A stretch of 22,075 nucleotides of DNA, taken from Pseudomonadota bacterium. GTDB taxonomy: Bacteria; Myxococcota_A; Polyangia; Polyangiales; Polyangiaceae. Both the position numbers and the translations under genes were made by a program. This document shows, piece by piece, positions 15,491-22,075 of this stretch (the first letter of the stretch is position 1; the number at the start of each line of letters is the position of its first letter). Under the pieces are notes generated by a model. That model worked only from the letters and a program-made list of their open reading frames with translations. It was not told the DNA's origin and ran no database searches. The stretch lies in NCBI GenBank assembly GCA_023428245.1, contig JAEYYX010000022.1, forward strand, positions 1-22,075, in the 5' to 3' direction.

Positions 15491-17650
15491 ATGATCAACT
15501 CGACGCCCTGGACTCGCATTCTTCTGACTGCGCTCCTCGTTTCCTTTCCTTTCGCCTGTGGCGGGAGCGGAACCGACGGGGGGAACGATGACGGAGACGA
15601 CAAGACCGCGAGCGGCGGCTCGAAGGGCGACGGCTCCGGCGGCAAGTCAAACGAACCCGACGACTGCGTCGAGCCGTTCTCCGACGAGTGTAACCGCGCC
15701 TGCAGCACGCATACGCCCTGTCCGAACGGGATGCATTGCTCCTCCAAGGGCGTCTGCAAGGCCTACTGCGCGGAGGGCTTCGCGTGTCCCGACGGCGAGA
15801 AGTGCTCCTTCGAAGGCCGCTGCGAAAGGGACAGCGACTTCATTCCGACCGAGCCTTGTCAGCCGCTCACCTGCAAGGAACTGGGACACGAATGTGGCCA
15901 GGTCATCGACAACTGCGGCGAGCCACGCGACTGCGAAGAGGAAGAGGATCTCTCCTGCGGCAAGAGCCGGCGCTGCCAGGCCGTGCCCATCGAAGACGAC
16001 GAGGGCGAAGAGGCTCTCCTGAACAAGTGCGTGGAGGGTGTCGCCGATTGTGATGTGTGCGACGCCATCCCAGTCTGCGAAGATGAGGACTCTCCGACGA
16101 CGCTCACGGGTCGCGTGATCACGCCCGGGCGCGACGATAGCGACACAGCGAACCAGGTCGGTGTCCCGAACGCCATCGTTTACATCCTGCGTGACGAGAA
16201 CACTGAAAACCTGCCGGACATCGTGAGCGGCCTGCCCGGCGATGGGAGTCCCGCTTGTGATCGCTGCGACGAGCAAGATCTCGGAGCGGTCCTCTCCGGT
16301 GCGGTGACCGACTCCTCCGGCTACTTCGAGCTCGCGACGAACCTCCCTGTGGGCCGCGACGTCATCCTCGTCGTCAAAGCGGGCAAGTTCCGACGGGCCG
16401 AGAAGATCAAACTCGAGAACGAGTGCGACGATAACGCGCTCCCTGAAGAAGCTGCTGAGAACCCCGCGCGCCTCCCGCGACACTCGACGGACGGTCTCGC
16501 CGTGAGCATTCCTCGCGTCGCCGTCGCCACAGGTTCCATCGACGCCATGGAATGCGTCTTCCTCAAGATGGGGATCAAGGAGGATGAGTTCACGCCTCCC
16601 TCCGGCGACGGCAAGATCCACCTCTACCGCGCGAACGGCGCCTGGCCCCCCGGCGGCCCTCCCCAAAATTGCCTCGAATGCGCCGCGTGCAACCGAAGCA
16701 GCTGCCGGAGTGAGTTCTGCACGGAGAATGGTACCGACACCTGCGATCAGGCCTGCCAGCAAGACTTCCTCGCCGCCTGCCAAGAGGACATCGATATCAC
16801 TCGCCTCGTAGGCGATCCTGACAAGGTCTCCAGCTACGACTTGACTGTCCTCGACTGCGAAGGATCGGGCTGGAGCCTGAACGCTGGCGGCACGAGCGAA
16901 CACCTCCGCCGCTACGTGAACCGCGGGGGACGCCTCTTCGCGAGCCACCTCAGCTTCAAGTGGCTGCGTGGCGAGAAGGACCCCGACGCAAACCCCGAGT
17001 ACGATCCCGAGGAGCCCCTCGAAACCAGCCTCGACCCCGCTGCAACCTGGAACACCTCCTCCAGCGCCAACGCCAGCATCAACGCTGGCAAGGGCTGGAT
17101 CTCGCTCGACCGCCCGAACGCGAGTCCGCGCATCGAGAATTTCGCCGAGTGGATGGAAGCGGAAGGCGTGACCTCCGAAGAGGACGACTACTCCTTCGAG
17201 ATCATCCAGCCCCGTTCTCAGGCGCTGGAGCTCGGACCAGCCACCGAAGAGTTCGTCCATTGCGACGACACCGACGGCGTGACGCAAAACCGCTGCGCGA
17301 ACCTCCGCACCCAGCAGTTCTCCTTCAATACGCCCTACGCGGCGCCTGAAGAGGAAGCCTGCGGGCGCGTCGCCTACAGCGGGTTCCACGTCGCGGCCAC
17401 CGCCGGGACTCTCGACCTCGGCGACGCTGTCTTCCCGAGCTATTGCACGAACGCAGACGCGAACAACGGCGAGCTGACGGACCAAGAGAAGGTGCTTCTC
17501 TACATGCTGTTCGATCTCGGTGCGTGCGTGGGTAGCCCGCCGCCGCCGCCGCCCTGCGTCCCGCTCACGTGTAAGGCAAGCGAGTGCGGCTTCCACGTCG
17601 ACGGATGCGGCGGCCTGCTCGATTGCGGCGAGTGCGCCATCCCGAAGTGA
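15491..17650 (+). CDS. large cysteine-rich modular lipoprotein
   Basis: The 719-residue protein starts at the ATG at 15491 (an in-frame ATG at 15452 would bury the signal peptide). Signal sequence RILLTALLVSFPFAC has Cys23 as lipid anchor, followed by a Gly/Asp/Ser linker. Residues about 55-110 hold two CPxGxxC...GxC units (CPNGMHCSSKGVC and CPDGEKCSFEGRC). A module beginning CQPLTCKELGHECG follows, and a related module CVPLTCKASECGFHVDGCGG closes the protein. Between them is a carboxypeptidase-regulatory-like or Ig-like beta domain (TLTGRVITPG through VTDSSGYFELATNLPVG), a second cysteine cluster, and an alpha/beta-looking region (SSYDLTVLDCEG, LRRYVNRGGRLFASHLSFKWL) of unknown role. A surface-exposed, disulfide-rich adhesion or binding protein is inferred. 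A convergent gene lies just beyond a strong hairpin. Confidence 0.88.
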   Translation: MINSTPWTRILLTALLVSFPFACGGSGTDGGNDDGDDKTASGGSKGDGSGGKSNEPDDCVEPFSDECNRACSTHTPCPNGMHCSSKGVCKAYCAEGFACPDGEKCSFEGRCERDSDFIPTEPCQPLTCKELGHECGQVIDNCGEPRDCEEEEDLSCGKSRRCQAVPIEDDEGEEALLNKCVEGVADCDVCDAIPVCEDEDSPTTLTGRVITPGRDDSDTANQVGVPNAIVYILRDENTENLPDIVSGLPGDGSPACDRCDEQDLGAVLSGAVTDSSGYFELATNLPVGRDVILVVKAGKFRRAEKIKLENECDDNALPEEAAENPARLPRHSTDGLAVSIPRVAVATGSIDAMECVFLKMGIKEDEFTPPSGDGKIHLYRANGAWPPGGPPQNCLECAACNRSSCRSEFCTENGTDTCDQACQQDFLAACQEDIDITRLVGDPDKVSSYDLTVLDCEGSGWSLNAGGTSEHLRRYVNRGGRLFASHLSFKWLRGEKDPDANPEYDPEEPLETSLDPAATWNTSSSANASINAGKGWISLDRPNASPRIENFAEWMEAEGVTSEEDDYSFEIIQPRSQALELGPATEEFVHCDDTDGVTQNRCANLRTQQFSFNTPYAAPEEEACGRVAYSGFHVAATAGTLDLGDAVFPSYCTNADANNGELTDQEKVLLYMLFDLGACVGSPPPPPPCVPLTCKASECGFHVDGCGGLLDCGECAIPK

Positions 17651-17658
17651 TGTCGAAA

Positions 17659-17695
17659 GCTGCCGGGCGTCTCGGATTTCGGAGACGCCCGGAGC
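17659..17695. terminator. hairpin between convergent genes, likely bidirectional terminator
   Basis: A perfect 11-base-pair stem (CCGGGCGTCTC at 17663-17673, complement at 17682-17692) encloses an 8-base loop, and can be extended by GCT/AGC past one bulged base. It sits between the stop codons of two convergent genes. T-runs are weak on both sides, so termination may be inefficient or Rho-assisted. Confidence 0.7.
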
Positions 17696-17709
17696 GCACT
17701 GACCGCTCT

Positions 17710-18498
17710 TTACCCGCGCGATTCGAGATAACGACGCAGGTGCGCGGGGGCCGCGAGGGCCGCGTTCTGGACAGGGCGATCGAAGATCGCTCGCATCCAT
17801 GAGCCGCCGAGGTCGAAGGCAACAGCGACCGTAACGAGACAATACTCGTCATTGATGGGACGCGCCGTCAGATAGCCGCGCACGTCGCGAATCCCATGGG
17901 GCCGCGTTGGATCGAGAGCGAAGCGGAGAGCGTGCGAATCTGTCCGGTCGAGCCTCAAGGTATAACGAGTGAAGACGGGCGCTTTGCCCTGCAAGAGCTC
18001 GACATCGAGACGACGAGCCGCGTCCGTATCGAGGGGCTCCGCTTCGTGCGTCAGCGGCAACGCCTCACGCAGGTGGTTCGGGTCGAGCAGCGTGGCGATC
18101 ACCTCGTCAGAAGGGGCGCGGACGATCTGGTACGCGACGCCGCCCGTGTAGGTTCGACCATGGAAGCGAAATGAAAGATCGCGCCGCACTGTCCAGCCTT
18201 CACGAACTCGCCGCAGTTCATCGTCAGTGAGCGGCTCAGGCTCGGGCAATTCCGCGGCCGGGAGCTCTGCCCACTCATTCGCCGCAAGGGCCCACGCGTC
18301 GTATCCAAGGTCGGCGTCCCGAGCATCGTTCGCTTCGAGAGCAGGATTGAGCGCGTCAAAACTCGGTGCGAGCGCGGTCGCACGATACCCCGACGGCGAA
18401 ACAGCCCTCGGCGCGCTGCCCCGGATCGCAGTTCCCCCACACCCGGCTGCGAGAAGAGCCAGTAGGAGAAATGCGGAGAGCGGCTTTCGAAACACCAC
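17710..18498 (-). CDS. lipoprotein with START/SRPBCC-like domain
   Basis: The 262-residue protein begins with GTG (two in tandem, 18498 and 18495). A signal peptide LSAFLLLALLAAGC gives lipid anchor Cys20. After a linker of about 75 residues, residues about 105-262 resemble the SRPBCC/START hydrophobic-ligand fold: YQIVRAPSDEVIATLLD near the start of the domain, a run of strands (VFTRYTLRLDRT, IRDVRGYLTARPIN, YCLVTVAVAFDLGG), and a long C-terminal helix. Proteins of this fold bind lipids, quinones or other hydrophobic molecules in a cavity; a lipid-anchored version in the envelope could carry a hydrophobic ligand. The fold call rests on pattern similarity only. It has its own promoter candidate downstream of ribA. 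Confidence 0.82.
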   Translation of the reverse strand: MVFRKPLSAFLLLALLAAGCGGTAIRGSAPRAVSPSGYRATALAPSFDALNPALEANDARDADLGYDAWALAANEWAELPAAELPEPEPLTDDELRRVREGWTVRRDLSFRFHGRTYTGGVAYQIVRAPSDEVIATLLDPNHLREALPLTHEAEPLDTDAARRLDVELLQGKAPVFTRYTLRLDRTDSHALRFALDPTRPHGIRDVRGYLTARPINDEYCLVTVAVAFDLGGSWMRAIFDRPVQNAALAAPAHLRRYLESRG

Positions 18499-18545
18499 CG
18501 CTCAACATAGGTCGCCGGGTGTGCGTCACCAGCGCGAAACAAAAA

Positions 18546-18574
18546 TGAATACGACCGCCGACAATCGGTGACAA
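18546..18574 (-). promoter_or_regulatory. sigma70-like promoter for the START-like lipoprotein gene
   Basis: On the minus strand TTGTCA (18574-18569) and TATTCA (18551-18546) are separated by 17 bases. The -35 matches consensus at 5 of 6, the -10 at the first three positions. It lies in an AT-rich patch about 48 bases ahead of the GTG at 18498. Confidence 0.45.
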
Positions 18575-18654
18575 TTGCGGCAGTCTCTCTGGCTCTGACT
18601 CAACGCCGGCTCAGCGCCCGCGAGTCACTGAAGTCGGATGATCTCCTGAGCGGC

Positions 18655-19308
18655 TCAGGCCGTCTCGGCCCAGTCGACGTCGAGAAGGTGCCCCGAGCGG
18701 CGCGCTTTCGTCGCGAGATAGCGGCGATTGTGGGCGTTCGGCGGGATCGCGAGCGGCACGCGCTCACTCACGACGATGCCCTCGGCGGTCAGCTTCTGGA
18801 CCTTGTCGGGGTTGTTCGTGAGAAGCCGGATGCTCTCTACTCCCAATTTCTCTAGCATTGCCGCAGCGATACCGTATTGGCGCAGGTCGTCTGCGAAGCC
18901 GAGAGCGAGATTCGCCTCGACGGTGTCGAGACCGTTCTCCTGGAGGCCGTAGGCTTTGATCTTGTTCGTCAGCCCGATGCCTCGACCTTCTTGGCGCATG
19001 TAGAGGACGAGACCGTTCTTGAGTCCGCCCACCATCGTGAGCGACTGCTCGAGCTGCTCCCGGCAATCACAACGCAAAGATCCGAGAACATCACCCGTGA
19101 GACATTCCGAATGGACCCGGGTGACGAGATCGCGCGCATCGGCGATGTCCCCGCGCACCATGGCCAGGTGTTCCTTGTCGTCCTGGTTGTTCGAGAAGAC
19201 GTAGACTCTGAAATGGCCGAAACGTGAGGGCAGGTCCGCGACGCTGGCGATTTCTACGAGGGGGCGCTCCGGAGTCACTGTTTCCGTCGGCGATACTTTC
19301 AGGTTCAT
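18655..19308 (-). CDS. ribA: GTP cyclohydrolase II
   Basis: The 217-residue enzyme opens GTP to 2,5-diamino-6-ribosylamino-4-pyrimidinone 5'-phosphate, the first committed step of riboflavin synthesis. Zinc ligands Cys69, Cys80 and Cys82 sit in HSECLTGDVLGSLRCDC with the same spacing as in E. coli RibA. The substrate segment RQEGRGIGLTNKIKAYGLQ and the C-terminal LLTNNPDKV are intact. It is a stand-alone enzyme, not fused to RibB, and no other riboflavin gene is adjacent. GGAGAGAGG lies just upstream of the ATG. A 6-base-pair hairpin (CCTGAG/CTCAGG, 18645-18659) overlaps the stop codon but lacks a T-run. A good promoter lies about 135 bases upstream. Confidence 0.96.
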   Translation of the reverse strand: MNLKVSPTETVTPERPLVEIASVADLPSRFGHFRVYVFSNNQDDKEHLAMVRGDIADARDLVTRVHSECLTGDVLGSLRCDCREQLEQSLTMVGGLKNGLVLYMRQEGRGIGLTNKIKAYGLQENGLDTVEANLALGFADDLRQYGIAAAMLEKLGVESIRLLTNNPDKVQKLTAEGIVVSERVPLAIPPNAHNRRYLATKARRSGHLLDVDWAETA

Positions 19309-19643
19309 AGCCTCTCTCCGGACTCTCCACCGAGAAACCCGTGCATATCCGGGTGTGTTCCCGAGGATTTACCTTCTAGCGTATGCGAGCCGGATTTGCC
19401 CGAATTCGGCCCGACAAAGGCGCGCCGCTCCGAACCCCGCGAAATTTTATTTGTATTTCTCGACACTTCAAGAGCTCCCCCGCCCCTCTGACCGTACCGA
19501 CTCCGCCCCGACGCCCCTCCCCGTACCCCCTGAGCCTGGCGCAAGACCTACTCCAGCCGCGCGCCTCCCGCGGCGACGCACCCTCCGCCCCGCTGTCCCA
19601 TAGACACGCTCGCCCGGACGAAAAAGCGCCGCAGCAACCGGTC
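19309..19643. other. intergenic region upstream of ribA
   Basis: About 335 bases without a supportable gene. It contains the ribA promoter and a predicted leader of about 130 bases. I looked for an FMN riboswitch in that leader and saw none of its conserved segments. A small hairpin (ACCCG/CGGGT, 19337-19354) is present in the leader. The part next to the glycosyltransferase stop is C-rich and shows nothing else. Confidence 0.5.
19444..19471 (-). promoter_or_regulatory. sigma70-like promoter for ribA
   Basis: On the minus strand TTGAAG (19471-19466) and TAAAAT (19449-19444) are separated by 16 bases, inside the most AT-rich stretch of the neighbourhood. Transcription would start near 19437, giving a leader of about 130 bases before ribA. 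Confidence 0.6.
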
Positions 19644-20873
19644 CTACTCGCTCGTCTGCGAAGGAGCGCTCAATTGCGGCGTGTGGCCGATCATTGCGGC
19701 CAGCCGCTTCTCGATCGTTTTCCTTCCGTAGCGCGCCTCCGCAAACTGGAGCCCGCTCTGGGAAAGAGCCTCCCAGCGCTCCCGGTCGCGATGGAGCTCG
19801 ATGATCGCTTTCGCTGTCTCTTCCGGATCGTCGCGCACGATGATGTTCTCACCATCGACGAGTCCGCTCCCTTCAGCGCCGACCAAAGTCGTGATGCAGG
19901 GCACCCCGTAACCAAGACTCGCAGCGACCTTCCCCTTGAGCCCGGCGCCGTAACGAAGCGGCGCGACGGTCAAGCAAACCTGCGCGTGGATTTCCGTGAG
20001 GTCGGGGACGTGACCGAGAGGATGAACGGAGTCACTCGCCCAGCCAAGAACCTCGGCGGGCATCGAGCTCCCGGCGATGTAGAAATGGAGATCGGGGCGC
20101 CTTTGGAGCACTCTTGGCCAGACTTCCGCCAGGAAGTACCGGACAGCATCGAGGTTCGGGCGGTGACGAAAGCCGCCCACGAAGAGCACTCCGCTCCGTC
20201 CCTCAAAGCCCCGAATTCGCCCCGGAATGTCGCGGATGAGCGGGAGGATTTCGATCTTTGCCTCAGGGACCTCTTTGGCCAAGATCTCTCTCTCGACCTC
20301 ACTCAAGACGAGCGTCGTGTGCGCTGCGCGCGTCGCGCAGAGTTCACGCCATTTGGAGTCCCTCGCCTTCCACTTGTAAAAGAGGCTCGAAAAGAGCTCA
20401 GCCTCTCGCTCTTCACGCAGGTAGTGGAGATCGACGGTGTTGAAGATGAGCTGGGCCTTCGGCGCGTGCGCGCGGATGGCACGCAAGAATCGCTCGAGCA
20501 CGCGCCCTCGATGCACAACGATCACGTCGAACATTCGCCCGTGCTTTCGGAGATAGCTCCCGAGGCTCAAGTTCCGCGGCGCATGCAAACATTCGATCCC
20601 TTGGCGCTCGAGGTCCTCGGTGTAAAGACCGTCCCGCTGGGCGATGTTCGGAAGCGGAACACCACGCGGAATGAGCTTGACCGGCACGAAGGTCACTTCG
20701 TGACCGAGCCCTCGAAAGATCGAGAGCATGTTCGCCAAATCAAGGGAGCCGGAATCCTGATCCGGGCGTGGCGTGCCGCGGTTGACGACCAAGATCCGCT
20801 TCGGACGCTCTCCGTCCAGAGCCTGCGTGCCTGTAGCGGCAAGGGCTCTCTCCATGGCTGGACCTGACGTCAT
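19644..20873 (-). CDS. GT4-type glycosyltransferase
   Basis: The 409-residue protein is a two-domain GT-B glycosyltransferase. The N-terminal Rossmann half starts with RILVVNRGTPRPDQDSGS and LGHEVTFVP; the C-terminal half has VLFVGGFRHRPNLDAVRYF near residue 230, PLGHVPDLTE, and the donor-sugar binding stretch PLRYGAGLKGK near 305 followed by YGVPCITTLVGAEG. No signal peptide or membrane segment is visible, so it acts in the cytoplasm, probably in polysaccharide or glycan assembly. Donor and acceptor cannot be told. An ATG seven codons in (20855) is an alternative start. It is separated from its neighbours by about 100 bases upstream and 335 downstream, so it is not in an obvious sugar operon. 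Confidence 0.92.
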   Translation of the reverse strand: MTSGPAMERALAATGTQALDGERPKRILVVNRGTPRPDQDSGSLDLANMLSIFRGLGHEVTFVPVKLIPRGVPLPNIAQRDGLYTEDLERQGIECLHAPRNLSLGSYLRKHGRMFDVIVVHRGRVLERFLRAIRAHAPKAQLIFNTVDLHYLREEREAELFSSLFYKWKARDSKWRELCATRAAHTTLVLSEVEREILAKEVPEAKIEILPLIRDIPGRIRGFEGRSGVLFVGGFRHRPNLDAVRYFLAEVWPRVLQRRPDLHFYIAGSSMPAEVLGWASDSVHPLGHVPDLTEIHAQVCLTVAPLRYGAGLKGKVAASLGYGVPCITTLVGAEGSGLVDGENIIVRDDPEETAKAIIELHRDRERWEALSQSGLQFAEARYGRKTIEKRLAAMIGHTPQLSAPSQTSE

Positions 20874-20944
20874 CGGCCCAGCCGTATAGCGGGGCCCTTC
20901 CTCCTGTCCATAGAATCATCGCACCGCCGAGCCTCTCTGCGCGA

Positions 20945-20963
20945 GGAGCGTTACGCCCGCTCC
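20945..20963 (-). terminator. hairpin after the 20971 gene, weak terminator candidate
   Basis: GGAGCG at 20945-20950 pairs with CGCTCC at 20958-20963 around a 7-base loop, just past the stop codon of the acidic lipoprotein gene. No T-run follows on the minus strand, so it is only a candidate. Confidence 0.3.
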
Positions 20964-20970
20964 GCCAGGC

Positions 20971-21720
20971 TCAAATTTCGCCATCCGACAGCACGAACTC
21001 CCCGAGCAAAACCTCCACTGGCCCGCTGGCTCCCGCGCGCTTCACCACAAAACGCGCGCCTTCGAGCGCCGCTCCACCATCGTGGAAAAAAACGAACTCG
21101 TACCTGCGCCCGAGGGTGCCACGCGCAGGCTCAACCAACGCCGCAATGTGCATCCCATCCGCGAGCACCAGCTCACAGCTCTCAGCGCGACTCTCCGCCG
21201 TTTCCTCCAGCGTCACGACGACGCGGTAAAGATGCGAAAAGTGCTCTCCGCCGAGCGCATCGAGCTCCCGAGTGTCCGTCTTGTCGGCGACCTCGATTGT
21301 CACAAGATCACCAAACCAAGTTCCACGGCGCCCGAGGAGCTCTTCCAGCACCTCGCGCTGCCCGTCCATCGCTCGAGGCTCGTCCCCCACGTCCTCTTCT
21401 TCGTCCTCCATTGTCGCGACGTCCTCGGCGTTGTCCGCCTGCCCTGCGCTCCCGTCGCTCTCGATCGGCTCTCCCGCCGCGTCCCGCGACGGATCGTCTG
21501 GGTCCGCCTCCCCTCGCGTTTCCGCGACGTTCATTCCATCTCCCGCCGGATCCGCCTCGGATGAGTCCGAAACTTCGTCAGGCTCTTCGACCGGCGCAAA
21601 CATATCAGAAGCTTGATAGCCACCGATGGCGCAGCCACTCACCGAAGCGATCACCCAGGTTGCGCTGAGTGCGCAAGAAATCCGACGGAGCATGAGCTTG
21701 AAAGAAGAGCGTCGAGTCAT
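20971..21720 (-). CDS. acidic lipoprotein of unknown function
   Basis: I do not recognise the family. The 249-residue protein has a signal peptide (KLMLRRISCALSATWVIASVSGC) with lipid anchor Cys30. Residues about 40-118 are extremely acidic and low in complexity (Asp, Glu, Ser, Gly, Ala), likely disordered. Residues about 120-249 look folded and beta-rich (WFGDLVTIEVAD, HLYRVVVTLEET, RYEFVFFHDGG, ARFVVKRAG, EVLLGEFVLSDGEI). The acidic region could act as a spacer or bind cations. The ATG at 21720 has AGGGGG almost touching it; an ATG at 21693 is an alternative and still keeps a full signal peptide. Confidence 0.78.
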   Translation of the reverse strand: MTRRSSFKLMLRRISCALSATWVIASVSGCAIGGYQASDMFAPVEEPDEVSDSSEADPAGDGMNVAETRGEADPDDPSRDAAGEPIESDGSAGQADNAEDVATMEDEEEDVGDEPRAMDGQREVLEELLGRRGTWFGDLVTIEVADKTDTRELDALGGEHFSHLYRVVVTLEETAESRAESCELVLADGMHIAALVEPARGTLGRRYEFVFFHDGGAALEGARFVVKRAGASGPVEVLLGEFVLSDGEI

Positions 21721-21903
21721 GCCCCCTGTGTCGGCCGGCCCATCGCCCCGTTGCCCACCTTCCCGCTTTTTCTTTTGGCCCCGGCCCGCGACCCTCAGCT
21801 TCCCTCAACAGAGCCTTCGTCTTCCCTCGACTCCTCGAGCTTCCTCAAGCGCCGCGCGCGCTCGACCAAAAAGCTCGAGACCTTCCTCCACATCCCCACA
21901 AGC

Positions 21904-22012
21904 TTTCGAGCGCGCGCCTCCGTCCCGCTCGCTCCAAAAAACCCAACGCCTCCTCTCCGAAAGTTTTTTCGAGCGCGCGCCTCCGTCCCGCTCGCTCCAA
22001 AAAGCCCAACGC
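21904..22012. repeat. 46-base direct repeat, two copies 63 bases apart
   Basis: Copy 1 is 21904-21949 and copy 2 is 21967-22012; they agree at 45 of 46 positions, differing only by A/G at 21941 versus 22004. Each begins TTTCGAGCGCGCGCC and ends CCCAACGC, with an A-run inside. The near identity means a recent duplication or a conserved repeated element. Confidence 0.92.
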
Positions 22013-22055
22013 TCCTCGTGAACGCGCTTCTCCCCGAAAATGCGACCGGGGCGGA

Positions 22056-22075
22056 GGTCCGAATTCCTTCGGACC
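22056..22075. terminator. perfect hairpin at the window edge
   Basis: GGTCCGAA and TTCGGACC pair perfectly around a TTCC loop, ending exactly at the window edge. It may extend beyond, since GGAG precedes it. It could be a terminator for a gene entering from the right or part of a leader; no T-run is visible on the side that can be seen. Confidence 0.45.

Larger units (their letters stand above)
21721..22075. other. non-coding end region with repeats
   Basis: No convincing gene on either strand over 355 bases; the frames that stay open are proline/serine-rich by-products of C-rich DNA. It is strikingly pyrimidine-rich on the plus strand. It holds the direct repeat and terminal hairpin listed separately. 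A CGCGCGCGCTCG stretch near 21853-21864 is an approximate inverted copy of the start of the repeat unit. Confidence 0.5.

Noticed and set aside
15647..17842. A 731-codon open frame on the minus strand opposite the cysteine-rich lipoprotein gene
   Set aside because: It lacks a signal, motifs or a natural start context and runs antisense to a gene with a lipobox and recognisable modules. High GC at third positions keeps the antisense frame open.
19383..20867. A 494-codon open frame on the plus strand opposite the glycosyltransferase
   Set aside because: The minus-strand frame carries clear GT-B motifs; the plus-strand product has none.
21904..22012. The direct repeat as a CRISPR array
   Set aside because: Only two copies with a 17-base interval, no spacer regularity and no cas genes in view.
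21626..22021. Plus-strand open frame across the terminal repeats
   Set aside because: It is a Ser/Pro/Arg-rich product of C-rich DNA, starts inside the lipoprotein gene on the other strand and has no recognisable domain.

Overview
The window reads as chromosomal DNA of a predatory or soil delta-proteobacterium-type organism, most likely a myxobacterium (Myxococcota, perhaps the Polyangiales side). The grounds are high GC content with strong GAG/CTC codon preference, several exported proteins of no recognisable family, lipoproteins with Gly/Ser or Asp/Glu-rich linkers after the lipid-attachment cysteine, and a giant regulator joining a eukaryotic-type Ser/Thr kinase to a sigma-54 activator. 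This is inference from protein style; no rRNA or other phylogenetic marker is present. I see no tRNA, CRISPR array, prophage or insertion sequence.

Layout. 65-586 (minus) is trmL, a tRNA wobble methyltransferase. 774-4279 (plus) is a pair of overlapping exported-protein genes: a putative outer-membrane barrel protein and a periplasmic HEAT-repeat protein. 4528-6588 (plus) is prkA, closed by a clear intrinsic terminator. 6956-8607 (plus) is a lipoprotein gene coupled by a 4-base overlap to a HIT-family hydrolase gene. 8629-9452 (minus) is a redox pair, msrB followed by an ArsC/Spx-like gene. 9751-15059 (plus) is a putative outer-membrane protein gene followed 26 bases later by a 1471-residue protein with kinase, P-loop ATPase, TPR, GAF, sigma-54 AAA+ and Fis-type HTH domains. 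15491-17650 (plus) encodes a cysteine-rich modular lipoprotein behind an extended -10 promoter. 17710-20873 (minus) holds a START/SRPBCC-like lipoprotein, ribA (GTP cyclohydrolase II) and a glycosyltransferase. 20971-21720 (minus) is a very acidic lipoprotein. The last 355 bases are non-coding as far as I can see, with a 46-base direct repeat and a perfect hairpin at the edge.

How the parts may work together. The most interesting unit is 9500-17650. A cytoplasmic one-protein signalling system carries both a kinase input and a sigma-54-activating output. It lies directly behind an outer-membrane protein gene whose upstream region has a plausible -24/-12 element and repeated GGCRCACTT motifs, and ahead of a large surface lipoprotein gene. 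An autoregulated sigma-54 circuit for envelope proteins is a reasonable hypothesis, not a demonstrated one. The other genes look like housekeeping (trmL, ribA, msrB) or stress genes (prkA) mixed with lineage-specific envelope proteins.
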